Origin: Methylorubrum populi | GTDB lineage: Bacteria; Pseudomonadota; Alphaproteobacteria; Rhizobiales; Beijerinckiaceae | Direction of reading: 5' to 3' | Assembly: GCF_002355515.1 (NCBI RefSeq) | Contig: NZ_AP014809.1 | Location: 4,116,501-4,180,500 of the forward strand | Length of the DNA stretch: 64,000 bases | Shown: in pieces, positions 14,260 through 21,195 of the stretch | Numbering within the stretch: the stretch's first letter is position 1 | Layout of the letters: every line of letters begins with the position of its first letter | Position numbers and translations under genes: made by a program | Notes under the pieces: model-generated | Told to the model about the DNA's origin: nothing | Database searches by the model: none | What the model saw: the letters and a program-made list of their open reading frames with translations, nothing else

Positions 14260-14920
14260 CGCGGCCTCTCAGTTCGGTTTCATAGGCATCGAAGGCGTCG
14301 GCGGCCCAGAGATCCTGCGCGGATGGCGGACGCGCCCTCAGTGCCTGCTTTGTCGGAGCGGGGTTCAGGACGCGGGTCGCGTAGCCGAACGGATCGCCGG
14401 TCCTGGCGTCGATCGCGGCCTGCAGGGCGGGCAGCACGTCCTCAGCCCGGTACTTCGAGAGCAGCTTGCCGATCCAAGTCCGCACGCTGCGGTCCGATTT
14501 GCTCGACATGCCGACAAGCAGGTCGGGGAACTTCGTCCAGATCCGATCCGAAACCGAAAGCTCGACCGGCGGCGCGGCAGCGACGGCCGATGCGGCAGCA
14601 TCGGAACCCGGGGCGGGGGAGGGATAAAGGGTGGGGGGTTGGGGTGCAGGGGAAGGGGGGCGACCATCAAGGGAGGGGGCGGGGGTGTCACGCTCCGTCA
14701 CGCCGTCACACACGTTGTCACACGTCTGATGCGTGACAACGTGTGACATAAGACGACGACGACGCTGCTGCCGCTCGTTCTGGTTCGCCCGGCGCGCGGC
14801 CTTCTTCGCCTCTTCCTGTGCCTGGTCAGCCTCAACGCTGGCCTTCATCAGGCCGACGATTTGCTCACGGCTCAAGCCGTTGGCGAGCATGGCGTCCAGT
14901 AGTTCCGGGGTGATCACCAT
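14078..14920 (-). CDS. Putative phage replication initiation protein
   Basis: 280 residues from ATG 14920 (MVITPELLDAMLANGLSRE). The N-terminal 60 residues are helical and charged (KKAARRANQNERQQRRRR), then a Pro/Ser-rich linker (about 85-120), then a folded domain with SDRIWTKFPDLLVGMSSKSD, WIGKLLSKYRAEDVLPALQ and DPFGYATRVLNP, a pattern found in phage O-like or DnaT/Vrr-type replication proteins. The linker region of the gene holds an array of GTCAC repeats like an origin nested in the initiator gene. The C-terminal 60 residues overlap the next gene in another frame and look unstructured. Confidence 0.55.
   Translation of the reverse strand: MVITPELLDAMLANGLSREQIVGLMKASVEADQAQEEAKKAARRANQNERQQRRRRLMSHVVTHQTCDNVCDGVTERDTPAPSLDGRPPSPAPQPPTLYPSPAPGSDAAASAVAAAPPVELSVSDRIWTKFPDLLVGMSSKSDRSVRTWIGKLLSKYRAEDVLPALQAAIDARTGDPFGYATRVLNPAPTKQALRARPPSAQDLWAADAFDAYETELRGRDEHRPFDRDGSGSETAGDPGWHPAGAPAHRGGDRLPEQQLGADPRELPPLRLVGGGRAHG
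14687..14747. repeat. GTCAC iteron cluster, candidate phage replication origin
   Basis: Within 61 bp there are four direct GTCAC motifs (14687, 14697, 14705, 14717) and two inverted ones (GTGAC at 14733 and 14743). The core is an 11-bp perfect inverted repeat, CACGTTGTCAC (14711-14721) against GTGACAACGTG (14733-14743). The cluster sits inside the coding sequence of the putative initiator, as lambdoid origins do inside gene O. A strongly G-rich run on the plus strand (about 14621-14686) flanks it. Confidence 0.55.
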
Positions 14921-15453
14921 CCAAGCGACCCCCAATCGGAGATCTGCCGGGCGCAGCCGAGCGGGTCGTTGTGGATCTCAGAGCCCGTGAAGCGCAGGAC
15001 CGTATAGCCCCGCAACTGGAACTCCCGATCGCGTGACCGATCACGGGCCGCCTGCTCCTTCGTGCGCTCATGGAAGGCATGGCCGTCGCACTCGACGATG
15101 AGGCGGCGCCACTGCTCCCTGCCGCTGATGCGGCCCGTCTCCCAAGCGTGCACAAGGAAATCGACTCGCCAGCCCTCAAGCTGCGCCTGAGGCTCGACAA
15201 TGAGCGTCAGCAGTTCGGGGCGCGCCATGAGCTTGCCGAGCGGCCATGTCGGCGACGGCACCGCGACGTGGTGATATTCGCAGTCGCAGAACCGTACGAG
15301 CGTCACGAGGGCGGAGAACAGAAGGTCCTCGATGGGGCTCTCGGCCTTAACGAGATGATCGCCCGCGAAATCGCGCACGTAGCCCATCTCCGCAGAGACA
15401 TATTCCAGGGTCTGGCGGACCAAATTTGCGTAGCCGTCGGACTTGTCGGTCAT
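14914..15453 (-). CDS. DUF559/VSR-like endonuclease
   Basis: 179 residues from ATG 15453. The pattern of the restriction-endonuclease-like DUF559/VSR fold is visible: ESPIEDLLFSALV (acidic start), QLEGWRVDFLVHAW (catalytic Asp of VDF), LIVECDGHAFHERTKEQAARD (E-x-D/H region) and GYTVLRFTGSEIHNDP near the end. Such proteins cut DNA; their phage substrate is unknown. It ends 7 nt inside the replication gene start and begins 8 nt after the MT-A70 stop, so the three are in one leftward operon. Confidence 0.8.
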   Translation of the reverse strand: MTDKSDGYANLVRQTLEYVSAEMGYVRDFAGDHLVKAESPIEDLLFSALVTLVRFCDCEYHHVAVPSPTWPLGKLMARPELLTLIVEPQAQLEGWRVDFLVHAWETGRISGREQWRRLIVECDGHAFHERTKEQAARDRSRDREFQLRGYTVLRFTGSEIHNDPLGCARQISDWGSLGW

Positions 15454-15461
15454 CTCTGCAC

Positions 15462-16067
15462 CTACTCCGCGGCTTCGAGGGCTGGGGCCGGCGAGGCCGG
15501 CAGATCGAACTTCGTCGTCTGGTTGCCGCAGACGTCCCAGCCTAGCCGGGAGGCGCGGGCAAAGACCTCAAGATACGGACCGGGAATCCGTGCCTCGATC
15601 TCCTCGTGCAGGTTCGGGGGCTTGCGGCTGTGCTCGCGCCGAGGCTCAATCCAGACACCCGAGAACGGGTTGCCCTTAATGCTGTGCGGGCGACCGGCCT
15701 TCAGGATCACCACGTACTCGGCGTTGCCCGCGACCTCGAAGCCGGTGCCGCGCGCGATCGAGAGGCGATGGAAGAACAGCGGATCGCCCGACGGCCAGAG
15801 CTTGATCCAGGGGATCGCCGACGAGTAGCGGAGCCGCCACGCCTTCGCGATCTCCGGGATGCGGTGCAGAAGAGGCGCCGTAATCCAGAGGAACACGCGA
15901 CCGCCCTCGGGGCGCAGCAGGCCGCGCACCGGCAGCGCCTTCACCTCGGCGAGCGTCATGCGGTCATAGTGCTGCGGCCGGCTCTTGGTGCCGGCGGAGA
16001 AACGCCAGGGCGGGTCGATGACGACGGCGCCGTAGTGGCGCTGGGGCAGGCCAGCGAACAGGCTCAT
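15462..16067 (-). CDS. MT-A70 family DNA N6-adenine methyltransferase
   Basis: 201 residues from ATG 16067, overlapping the upstream stop (ATGA). The DPPW catalytic tetrad is at residues 18-21 (AVVIDPPWRF), followed by the family pattern HYDRMTLAEVKALPV and FLWITAPLLH. Later come GNAEYVVILKAGRP, SGVWIEPRREHSRKP and RIPGPYLEVFAR. These enzymes transfer methyl groups from SAM to adenine, usually in short motifs, and in phages often protect DNA from host restriction. No cognate restriction enzyme is adjacent unless the DUF559 nuclease plays that role. Confidence 0.9.
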   Translation of the reverse strand: MSLFAGLPQRHYGAVVIDPPWRFSAGTKSRPQHYDRMTLAEVKALPVRGLLRPEGGRVFLWITAPLLHRIPEIAKAWRLRYSSAIPWIKLWPSGDPLFFHRLSIARGTGFEVAGNAEYVVILKAGRPHSIKGNPFSGVWIEPRREHSRKPPNLHEEIEARIPGPYLEVFARASRLGWDVCGNQTTKFDLPASPAPALEAAE

Positions 16068-16276
16068 GCTGCGCGCTCCCGATGCGCCCGAACCTCGGCG
16101 ACCGTCGAGGCGACGATCTCCTCTGCGGTGAAGCGTATGCGGCCGGCGCCGGCGCACTCGTTGCAGCCAGCGCGGGCCTTGCGCGTGCGGCGCAGGTTGA
16201 TGAACGAGCGGGGTGCGCCGGCCGGGAAGCAGGTCGAGCACCAGCGGCCGTTGCCGACGAGATAGGGATCAGGCAC
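16064..16276 (-). CDS. Small zinc-finger-like phage protein
   Basis: 70 residues from ATG 16276. Two cysteine pairs, W-C-S-T-C at 13-16 and G-C-N-E-C at 38-41, suggest one zinc site; between them is a basic stretch (INLRRTRKARAG). The C-terminal helix (EEIVASTVAEVRAHRE) is amphipathic. Overlaps both neighbours by 4-8 nt in the leftward operon. Function unknown; nucleic-acid binding is plausible. Confidence 0.6.
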   Translation of the reverse strand: MPDPYLVGNGRWCSTCFPAGAPRSFINLRRTRKARAGCNECAGAGRIRFTAEEIVASTVAEVRAHRERAA

Positions 16277-16472
16277 GGGCGCCTCCCTGCAGGCGCGCGG
16301 CGTGGCGACGGTCCATCTCCCGGGCGATCAGATTGGCAATCCTGGCCTCCGTCAGGCCGGGCGCGTCGTCCTGCATGCCGGCGGCGATCTCGGCGGTGTC
16401 GAAGCCGTCGAACCAGAGTTCGAGGATTTCTTCCTCGACGGTCGGTCCATCGTGCTCAGGAGCGGCGATCAT
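16269..16472 (-). CDS. Small phage protein, HTH-like
   Basis: 67 residues from ATG 16472, overlapping the RusA stop by 4 nt (ATGA). An acidic N-terminus is followed by LELWFDGFDTAEIAAGMQDD and TEARIANLIAREMDRRH, which looks like a short two-helix DNA-recognition unit similar to the C-terminal extension of the neighbouring RusA-like protein. No family assigned. Confidence 0.55.
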   Translation of the reverse strand: MIAAPEHDGPTVEEEILELWFDGFDTAEIAAGMQDDAPGLTEARIANLIAREMDRRHAARLQGGARA

Positions 16473-17056
16473 CGTCCGATCTCCGCGAGCACGGTGCGGA
16501 TGTGGCCCTCGTCGAGGCCGAGCGCGGCGGCGATGTGCGCGACGCTCTGGCCTTCGCGGGCGCGGACCTCAATTTCGGCGCGGTCCTGCTCTTCGACCGA
16601 CGGCATGGTGAAGACCATGCGGACGTCGGTGGCGGCGCTGTCGATTTCGACGGTGGGATGGCGGCGCAGGTAGCGCTGGCCGTCGTCGGCGATGATCCCG
16701 GCGGCCACTGCCACGTCGAGACAGGGCTTCACCCGGTTGTCGATGTCGCCGCGGAAGGGCGGCAGGTAGATCGCAACATCGCAGGGGCCGGCCATGCGGC
16801 CGGGGACCGGGCGAGCTGTGCAGATCGCCAGCACGGCGTTGTTGCGCCACCGACGATAGGCCGGCGTCTTGATGCGCCCGCGGCCGACGACGTTGGCGAA
16901 CAGGCTGTTCGTGCTCGGCGGGAGCGGAAAGCGGATCTCGACCAAGGGCACGATCCGGCGCTGCGCGTAGACCGGGCGCTCCTCGGGCTTGAGGCGCACA
17001 TGCTTCCCTGTCGGCAACACGCTGCTTGCGCGCACTGCGATCACAGGCGCCTCCAT
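16469..17056 (-). CDS. RusA-like Holliday junction resolvase with C-terminal HTH
   Basis: 195 residues. The RusA core (about 40-135) shows PLPPSTNSLFANV, GRGRIKTPAYRRWR, then PPFRGDIDNRVKPCLDVAVAAGIIADDGQ. The Asp residues of GDID, CLDV and ADDG correspond to the catalytic carboxylates of RusA. It would resolve recombination or replication intermediates before packaging. About 40 extra residues after the core (REGQSVAHIAAALGLDEGHI) form a resolvase-type helix-turn-helix that RusA usually lacks. First gene of a tightly overlapping leftward operon running down to 14078. Confidence 0.85.
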   Translation of the reverse strand: MEAPVIAVRASSVLPTGKHVRLKPEERPVYAQRRIVPLVEIRFPLPPSTNSLFANVVGRGRIKTPAYRRWRNNAVLAICTARPVPGRMAGPCDVAIYLPPFRGDIDNRVKPCLDVAVAAGIIADDGQRYLRRHPTVEIDSAATDVRMVFTMPSVEEQDRAEIEVRAREGQSVAHIAAALGLDEGHIRTVLAEIGR

Positions 17057-17129
17057 CGTTCGGGGTGCCGGAGACCGCCCGGCAGCGGATGCGGTGCTGC
17101 TCAGCCCAGCGAGGGGCGAGCAGGCTCAG

Positions 17130-17522
17130 TCACTGCGCGCTCTGATCCACCAGCGGAGCCACCAGGGCAGGGGCCTGCCGGCCTCGCGCAGCGCTCGCGC
17201 CTTCTTCCATTTCCAGGCGCGCGCCCGTGCCCTGATCCATTGCATCGTCTCCCCCTCCGAGCGCGAAGAACGCGGCTCGATCTTCGTCCGCCTGGGCGTC
17301 CCAGCGGTCACAGTTGGCTTGGTAGGTCGCGCGGATCCGCAGGAAGGTGTCCGCGTCCAGCCGCACCGGCTGGTTGCCGACGAACTTGCGCACCCAGGAC
17401 GCGGTCGTGCCGATCGTCCGGCCGACAGCCTCGTAAGCCAGCATCCGCGAGCCTGTGCGGCGCTCGGCATGGCGCACCAGGGCATCGACCAGCGGATTGG
17501 CGAGGTTAGCGGCGGTCTGCAT
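17130..17522 (-). CDS. Phage DNA-binding protein (CII/Cro-like HTH)
   Basis: 130 residues from ATG 17522 with GGAAA upstream. The segment LAYEAVGRTIGTTASWVRKFVGN (about 27-50) is a helix-turn-helix, followed by LDADTFLRIRATYQANCDRW. Such short proteins act as early regulators. Upstream, CGGACAAT occurs twice with about 21 bp spacing (17515-17550), which may be a binding site or promoter element. It is the first leftward early gene; an in-frame ATG at 17552 would extend it by 10 residues. Confidence 0.65.
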   Translation of the reverse strand: MQTAANLANPLVDALVRHAERRTGSRMLAYEAVGRTIGTTASWVRKFVGNQPVRLDADTFLRIRATYQANCDRWDAQADEDRAAFFALGGGDDAMDQGTGARLEMEEGASAARGRQAPALVAPLVDQSAQ

Positions 17523-17794
17523 TGTCCGTTTCCGGGCAAAAATTGTCCGCATCTGAGCACTCCGACATGCTGAATTGCACCTCGGGAAGGCCAGGGGCCG
17601 GACGAAGACTTGAGGCGGAGGACGCAACACTACGGATCGACGCGCGACCGCCGCGAGCTTGGCGGCATGGGCGGAAGCGCGAGGAAGAAAAGGCCGGGGC
17701 ACGAAGGCCCCGGCAGTGCTGGGAGGAAACGCCCAAGGAGGGCAGGCCCCGCAGCGGGGCAACGGACGCGCCGAAGCGCGAAACGGAGAACAAG

Positions 17795-18028
17795 ATGCAC
17801 GAGCACACACCGGAGACCGACGGCGCCGCGACCATCCTGGCGATGCACGCCATGGTGACGTGGCTGGTGCGGCGGGAAATCGAGCGCGGCGACCTCACCC
17901 GACACATGGTCGAGGCGATGCTCGGCGTGGTGCAGGTGGATCCGGCGCTCGCCGAAGCGGCGCACGAGGCGAGCAGCGTCGTCGCCCGCGTCATCGGCAC
18001 CCGGCCGATGCTGGCGGCGCTGAATTGA
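17795..18028 (+). CDS. Small phage hypothetical protein
   Basis: 77 residues from ATG 17795 with GGAGAA 5 nt upstream; a longer frame from 17522 has no supporting site. The protein is helical (AATILAMHAMVTWLVRREIER, then MVEAMLGVVQVDPALAEAAHE) and opens His/Glu-rich. No family recognised. It lies in a rightward pair (with 18128-18397) between the leftward early operon and the immunity region. Confidence 0.55.
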   Translation: MHEHTPETDGAATILAMHAMVTWLVRREIERGDLTRHMVEAMLGVVQVDPALAEAAHEASSVVARVIGTRPMLAALN

Positions 18029-18127
18029 GGCGCGCCCGATCCAGACGCGGGAACAAAGGACAGGATCGGGCGGGTTCCGGCAGCCAGGATGCCGTCTGGC
18101 TGCAGGAAGGGTGAAGGGGGGCGAGCG

Positions 18128-18397
18128 ATGGACACGCACAAGGACGAGGCCACCGAGGCGCGGCTGGCCGCCATCGAGACGGTGCTCGGCGTCATGATCG
18201 AGCGGCTGCGGATGAGGGACGCGCAGGCCATTCTCAACGCCCTCCACGCGACAGCGGGAGATGCGCAGCGAGATCCCGAGGCGCGGGACCACTACGCGCA
18301 GGCGCTTGAGCGGCTGGAAAGCCTGCTGCGAAACGGGTGGCGACATCAGCCGCAGCGACAAAGCGCAGAGGCGATGACGGGCTCCACGGCATCGTAA
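18128..18397 (+). CDS. Small phage hypothetical protein
   Basis: 89 residues from ATG 18128 with AGGGGGG 7 nt upstream. Helical: EARLAAIETVLGVMIERLR, then HYAQALERLESLLRNGW, so possibly a coiled-coil dimer. The last 160 bases overlap, in antisense, the putative membrane protein at 18234-18518; one of the two ends may be wrong. Function unknown. Confidence 0.5.
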   Translation: MDTHKDEATEARLAAIETVLGVMIERLRMRDAQAILNALHATAGDAQRDPEARDHYAQALERLESLLRNGWRHQPQRQSAEAMTGSTAS

Positions 18398-18518
18398 CAA
18401 GGGCGCCACGGCGGGCGGCCTGCCAGACAGCGCCGCCGATCATGACTGCCGCGCAGGTGATCGCGGCCAAGCCGGTTGCGCCGAGGATGGCGCAGAGACG
18501 GAGGGAGCCGTGGGTCAT
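18234..18518 (-). CDS. Putative small phage membrane protein
   Basis: 94 residues from ATG 18518, whose ATGA overlaps the stop of the Cro-like gene, indicating coupling. Residues 8-33 (LCAILGATGLAAITCAAVMIGG) form one clear transmembrane segment. The C-terminal half is Ala/Pro/Arg-rich and antisense to the 18128 gene, so it may not be folded. No family recognised. Confidence 0.45.
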   Translation of the reverse strand: MTHGSLRLCAILGATGLAAITCAAVMIGGAVWQAARRGALVTMPWSPSSPLRFVAAADVATRFAAGFPAAQAPARSGPAPRDLAAHLPLSRGGR

Positions 18519-18760
18519 GCCGACAGCCGGCGCTCAGCGCAGGCAGTCTTCGGCCGCCGGCAGCCGCGATAAAGCTGATGCAAAAGCTCGTAGGTCAGGC
18601 CGAGCTTCTTCCCGGCGTCAGAGACAACCAGAGCCTCGAAGTAGGCAGGCGGGATGCTGTCGCGAGCCTTCAGCGTTCGGACATGACTGTCCTTCAGGCC
18701 GATCGCTTCGGCGGTTGGCCCAATCCCGAGCCGGTCTATGACTTCGGCGAATGACTTCAT
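18515..18760 (-). CDS. Cro-like phage regulator
   Basis: 81 residues from ATG 18760 (MKSFAEVIDRLGIGPTAEAIG). The order FAEVIDRLG, TAEAIGLKDSHVRTLKARDSIP is a short lambda-repressor-type HTH of the kind seen in Cro/YdaS-like antirepressors, followed by EALVVSDAGKKLGLTYELLHQL. It diverges from the S24 repressor across 73 bp that hold two or three operators, the standard immunity-switch layout. Confidence 0.7.
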   Translation of the reverse strand: MKSFAEVIDRLGIGPTAEAIGLKDSHVRTLKARDSIPPAYFEALVVSDAGKKLGLTYELLHQLYRGCRRPKTACAERRLSA

Positions 18761-18768
18761 GCCACAAT

Positions 18769-18834
18769 CGCTACAAGAGGTAGCGACAACTGTCAACACA
18801 GCACGTAGCGTTCTGACCGCTACACTGCGTAGCA
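18769..18834. promoter_or_regulatory. Immunity-region operators between cro-like and repressor genes
   Basis: CGCTAC-AAGAG-GTAGCG at 18769-18785 is a perfect 6-bp inverted repeat with a 5-bp spacer. CGCTAC-ACTGC-GTAGCA at 18818-18834 is a near copy that ends on the A of the repressor start codon, so repressor binding there would block its own translation or transcription (autoregulation). A lone GTAGCG half-site lies at 18805-18810. The shared consensus CGCTAC-N5-GTAGCG recurs at 19924-19965. Confidence 0.8.
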
Positions 18835-19532
18835 TGTCAGACGATAAGCTGAAGCAGGCGCAGGGCCTGAGGTTGAAGGCAGCGCGCAAGGCGGCCGGCT
18901 ATAGGTCAGCCCGTGACGCCGCGCTCCAGAACGAATGGCCGGAGAGCACATACCGCGCCCACGAAGGCGGCACGCGCACGATCGGGCAGGACGATGCGGA
19001 GCGCTATGCCTCCCGTTTTCGCTTTGATGGGGTCGACGTCACGGCTCGCGGCATTCTCTTCGGCGACACCGACGCACCCGAGCAAGTAGTTTCGGGCACC
19101 AGCACCGTCGGCGTTAAGGGCCTTATCGCGGCCGGCGGGGTCATTGAGACAGCGTCAGAGCAAATCGCCGAGGGCGACAATCTCTATGAGATCGCAGTGC
19201 CCTTCCCGGTCGAAGAGGGCGTTATTGCCTTTCGGGTGACCGGAAACTCTGGATACCCGAAATACGACGAGGACGACGTGATCCTGTGCTCTAAGCACGG
19301 AGAGAACCCGGAGCGCCTCGTTGGAGCCTACGCTGCTGTTGTGACGAAGGCCGGAGACCGCTACCTGAAGCGCATCCTGCAGGGGTCCAAAAAGGGCCTC
19401 TACCACCTGGAAAGTTTCAACGCCCCGCTGCTACTCGATGCGCGCCTTCGGTGGGCCTCTGGCATCATCAGCACGGTCCATGCGCGGCACTGGCGCCAGC
19501 TTTCTAAGGCGGCGTCAGCGCCAAATCCGTGA
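18834..19532 (+). CDS. CI-like repressor with S24 peptidase domain
   Basis: 232 residues from ATG 18834; a longer frame to 18738 would run through the operators. The N-terminal HTH (about 5-50) includes KQAQGLRLKAARKAAGYRS and WPESTYRAHEGGTRTIG. The self-cleavage site A100-G101 (LIAAGGVIE) and catalytic residues S139 (FRVTGNSGYP) and K179 (DRYLKRIL) fit the LexA/CI family, in which RecA-stimulated cleavage triggers induction. The Ser is followed by Gly rather than the usual Met. It should maintain lysogeny by binding CGCTAC-N5-GTAGCG sites on both sides. Confidence 0.9.
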   Translation: MSDDKLKQAQGLRLKAARKAAGYRSARDAALQNEWPESTYRAHEGGTRTIGQDDAERYASRFRFDGVDVTARGILFGDTDAPEQVVSGTSTVGVKGLIAAGGVIETASEQIAEGDNLYEIAVPFPVEEGVIAFRVTGNSGYPKYDEDDVILCSKHGENPERLVGAYAAVVTKAGDRYLKRILQGSKKGLYHLESFNAPLLLDARLRWASGIISTVHARHWRQLSKAASAPNP

Positions 19533-19535
19533 CGA

Positions 19536-19796
19536 TCAGAACGGGAGCGACTCGTCCACTTCGGGCGGGACGTGTCCAAATATTGCGATCGCCTCAGGCG
19601 GGTCGGTATCGCCCAAGTGCTCGTCCCCGTGCAGTAGAAACGCGGCGGCGCCGACGTTTGTCTTGCCCTCGCAATGGCGCTGCGCTCGAGACCTTGCCTC
19701 GTCAGCATTCTTACAGGCCATAGCTCGCCTTGCCGAAATCTTGCCTCGACGATCTTTAACATACGTTTGCACTGCGTACCTGGGCGTCGAGGGCAT
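19536..19796 (-). CDS. Small phage hypothetical protein
   Basis: 86 residues from ATG 19796 with GGAG 9 nt upstream. It converges on the repressor gene with a 3-nt gap. The sequence has a strand (YAVQTYVKDRRGKI), a helix (CKNADEARSRAQRHCEG), another strand (AAAFLLHGDEHLG) and a polar tail ending ESLPF, typical of small single-domain phage proteins of unknown function. Confidence 0.6.
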   Translation of the reverse strand: MPSTPRYAVQTYVKDRRGKISARRAMACKNADEARSRAQRHCEGKTNVGAAAFLLHGDEHLGDTDPPEAIAIFGHVPPEVDESLPF

Positions 19797-19923
19797 CTAT
19801 TTGCTCCATGAGTCGATGCGCCAACGTGAGGCCGCGATTAGAACGAAACAAGTACAAAATTGTTGCCTGTGGATGGCTGTGGATATCCGGCCGAGTGATC
19901 GCGGTCAGACCGCGCGCGAAAAT

Positions 19924-19965
19924 CGCTACACCATGTATTGACGACAATCGCTACCGCATGTAGCG
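19924..19965. promoter_or_regulatory. Right operators for the rightward early operon
   Basis: CGCTAC-CGCAT-GTAGCG at 19949-19965 is a perfect palindrome with the same consensus as the immunity operators, and CGCTAC-ACCAT-GTATTG at 19924-19940 is a weaker copy, 25 bp apart centre to centre. They lie 37 bp or more before the first rightward early gene (20002), so the repressor should silence that operon from here. Confidence 0.8.
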
Positions 19966-20001
19966 TTTCTTCATCGCCACCCCGCGATGGAGCCGCCGCC
20001 G

Positions 20002-20442
20002 ATGTCCAACAAGCCACCCCCTTCGTTCTCGCGCTGGCACGCCGAGATGCGGGGCGAGCGCGCCGCTCCGCCTGAAGTTCGCGAGGAGCGTTTGCGCTCG
20101 ATGGCGGGCATGAGCGGCAGCCCGTCAGTGGCTTTGTCGGCGTGGCGCGGCCGCTCTGCTCAGCGCTACGTCGTCGGCGTCCATGACGTCGGTTCGGCCG
20201 ATGCCCTCGAGGCCGCGCCTGCTGTCGTGATCGCGGTGCGCCGCGACGAGGCCGGCCTCGCTTCCCCCATTGACGTCGCCAGCATCGAGACCGCCGCCGA
20301 CGCGGTGGCTTGGGTCCGTCTGGCCCAGGCGTCGGGCGCCTCCGAGTTTCACATTCACCGCCTTGCCGATGCCGCGTCCGAGCGCGCCGCCGTGGTCGCC
20401 GATCTCGCGCCGGCCCTGCCGCCGAGCGACCACGCCGCCTGA
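20002..20442 (+). CDS. Phage early hypothetical protein
   Basis: 146 residues from ATG 20002, with GGAG 9 nt upstream; ATG 19987 is an alternative. A basic N-terminus (NKPPPSFSRWHAEMRGER) precedes a domain with strand YVVGVHDVGSADALE and helices (ASIETAADAVAWVRLA, FHIHRLADAASERAAVVA). No family recognised. First gene of the rightward operon under the right operators. Confidence 0.6.
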   Translation: MSNKPPPSFSRWHAEMRGERAAPPEVREERLRSMAGMSGSPSVALSAWRGRSAQRYVVGVHDVGSADALEAAPAVVIAVRRDEAGLASPIDVASIETAADAVAWVRLAQASGASEFHIHRLADAASERAAVVADLAPALPPSDHAA

Positions 20443-20504
20443 GCCCGCCGCGCTTCGGCGCGCCCCTTTCGCCTTCCCGCAACACCAGCCCGACGAGGCC
20501 ACCC

Positions 20505-20903
20505 ATGTGCGCGCCGTTCAGCCAGGCCGACCAGCCCGAGCCTGCCATCTCGTCTCTCGACCTCGCCGACGCGGTCGAGCACCTGTGCCTGATGGCGCGG
20601 GCCTACAGCGCCATCGTCGGCAAGATCGCCATTGACGACGCCACGAGCGCGCAGCTCGGCGCCCGCGGCGGCCACACGGCTCACATGGCCCGCCTCAGGT
20701 TTGAGGAGGCGGTGATCGCCCTGCGGGCGGTGCATCGGAATGCGCTCACCGGCACGTCGGGCACCTACGCCAGCGAGAGTGATCTCGCGGAGGCACAGGC
20801 GCACCGCCTCGAGCAGAACAATCGCAACATCAATCGCACCGCGATGCGCCGGGTCGATGCCGCTGCGCACGAGGCCGGCTTCGTCTCTCCCGCTGCGGCC
20901 TGA
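20505..20903 (+). CDS. Phage early hypothetical protein
   Basis: 132 residues from ATG 20505, with GAGG upstream. Entirely helical (ISSLDLADAVEHLCLMARAY, then HMARLRFEEAVIALRAVHR, then LAEAQAHRLEQNNRNINR). No catalytic motif. Its position in the early operon and helical composition suggest a protein-binding or anti-host role, but this is only an inference. Confidence 0.55.
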   Translation: MCAPFSQADQPEPAISSLDLADAVEHLCLMARAYSAIVGKIAIDDATSAQLGARGGHTAHMARLRFEEAVIALRAVHRNALTGTSGTYASESDLAEAQAHRLEQNNRNINRTAMRRVDAAAHEAGFVSPAAA

Positions 20904-20909
20904 TCCACC

Positions 20910-21188
20910 GTGATCGCCCTGGCCCAGGACTTCCTCGCGGCCGGGGTTGCGGTCGCCCTCTACGCCCTCGGCATCCGCCTGTTTCTCGGCCGGTGCCAGC
21001 GCCTCGCGCCGCCGACGCAGACCCTTCCCTCATCCTCCAACGACAACAGGCACGCCATGCCCTCGCAGCGCCCGGCCGCTGAGCCGCTCGACATCAACGC
21101 CATCTCGGTCGCCGTCGGCATGGCTGTGCTGCTGCTCGGAAGCGGCGTGAGCCTCGTGGCCTGCCTGCGCATCAATGGGTGGCTCTGA
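20910..21188 (+). CDS. Small two-span membrane protein
   Basis: 92 residues from GTG 20910, 7 nt after the previous stop. Two hydrophobic segments, FLAAGVAVALYALGIRLFL (about 8-26) and VAVGMAVLLLGSGVSLVACL (about 67-86), flank a polar Ser/Pro/Asn loop. A small two-span protein next to early genes could be holin-like or a superinfection-exclusion protein; nothing in the sequence decides between them. Confidence 0.55.
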   Translation: MIALAQDFLAAGVAVALYALGIRLFLGRCQRLAPPTQTLPSSSNDNRHAMPSQRPAAEPLDINAISVAVGMAVLLLGSGVSLVACLRINGWL

Positions 21189-21195
21189 GGCCGCC

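Noticed and set aside
18834..19532. LexA rather than phage repressor
   Set aside because: Location between cro-like gene and early operators, and the lack of the LexA HTH sequence, favour a CI-type repressor.
19756..19947. 63-codon leftward frame over the right operators
   Set aside because: Starts with TTG, lacks a ribosome-binding site and overlaps both the operators and a better-supported gene.
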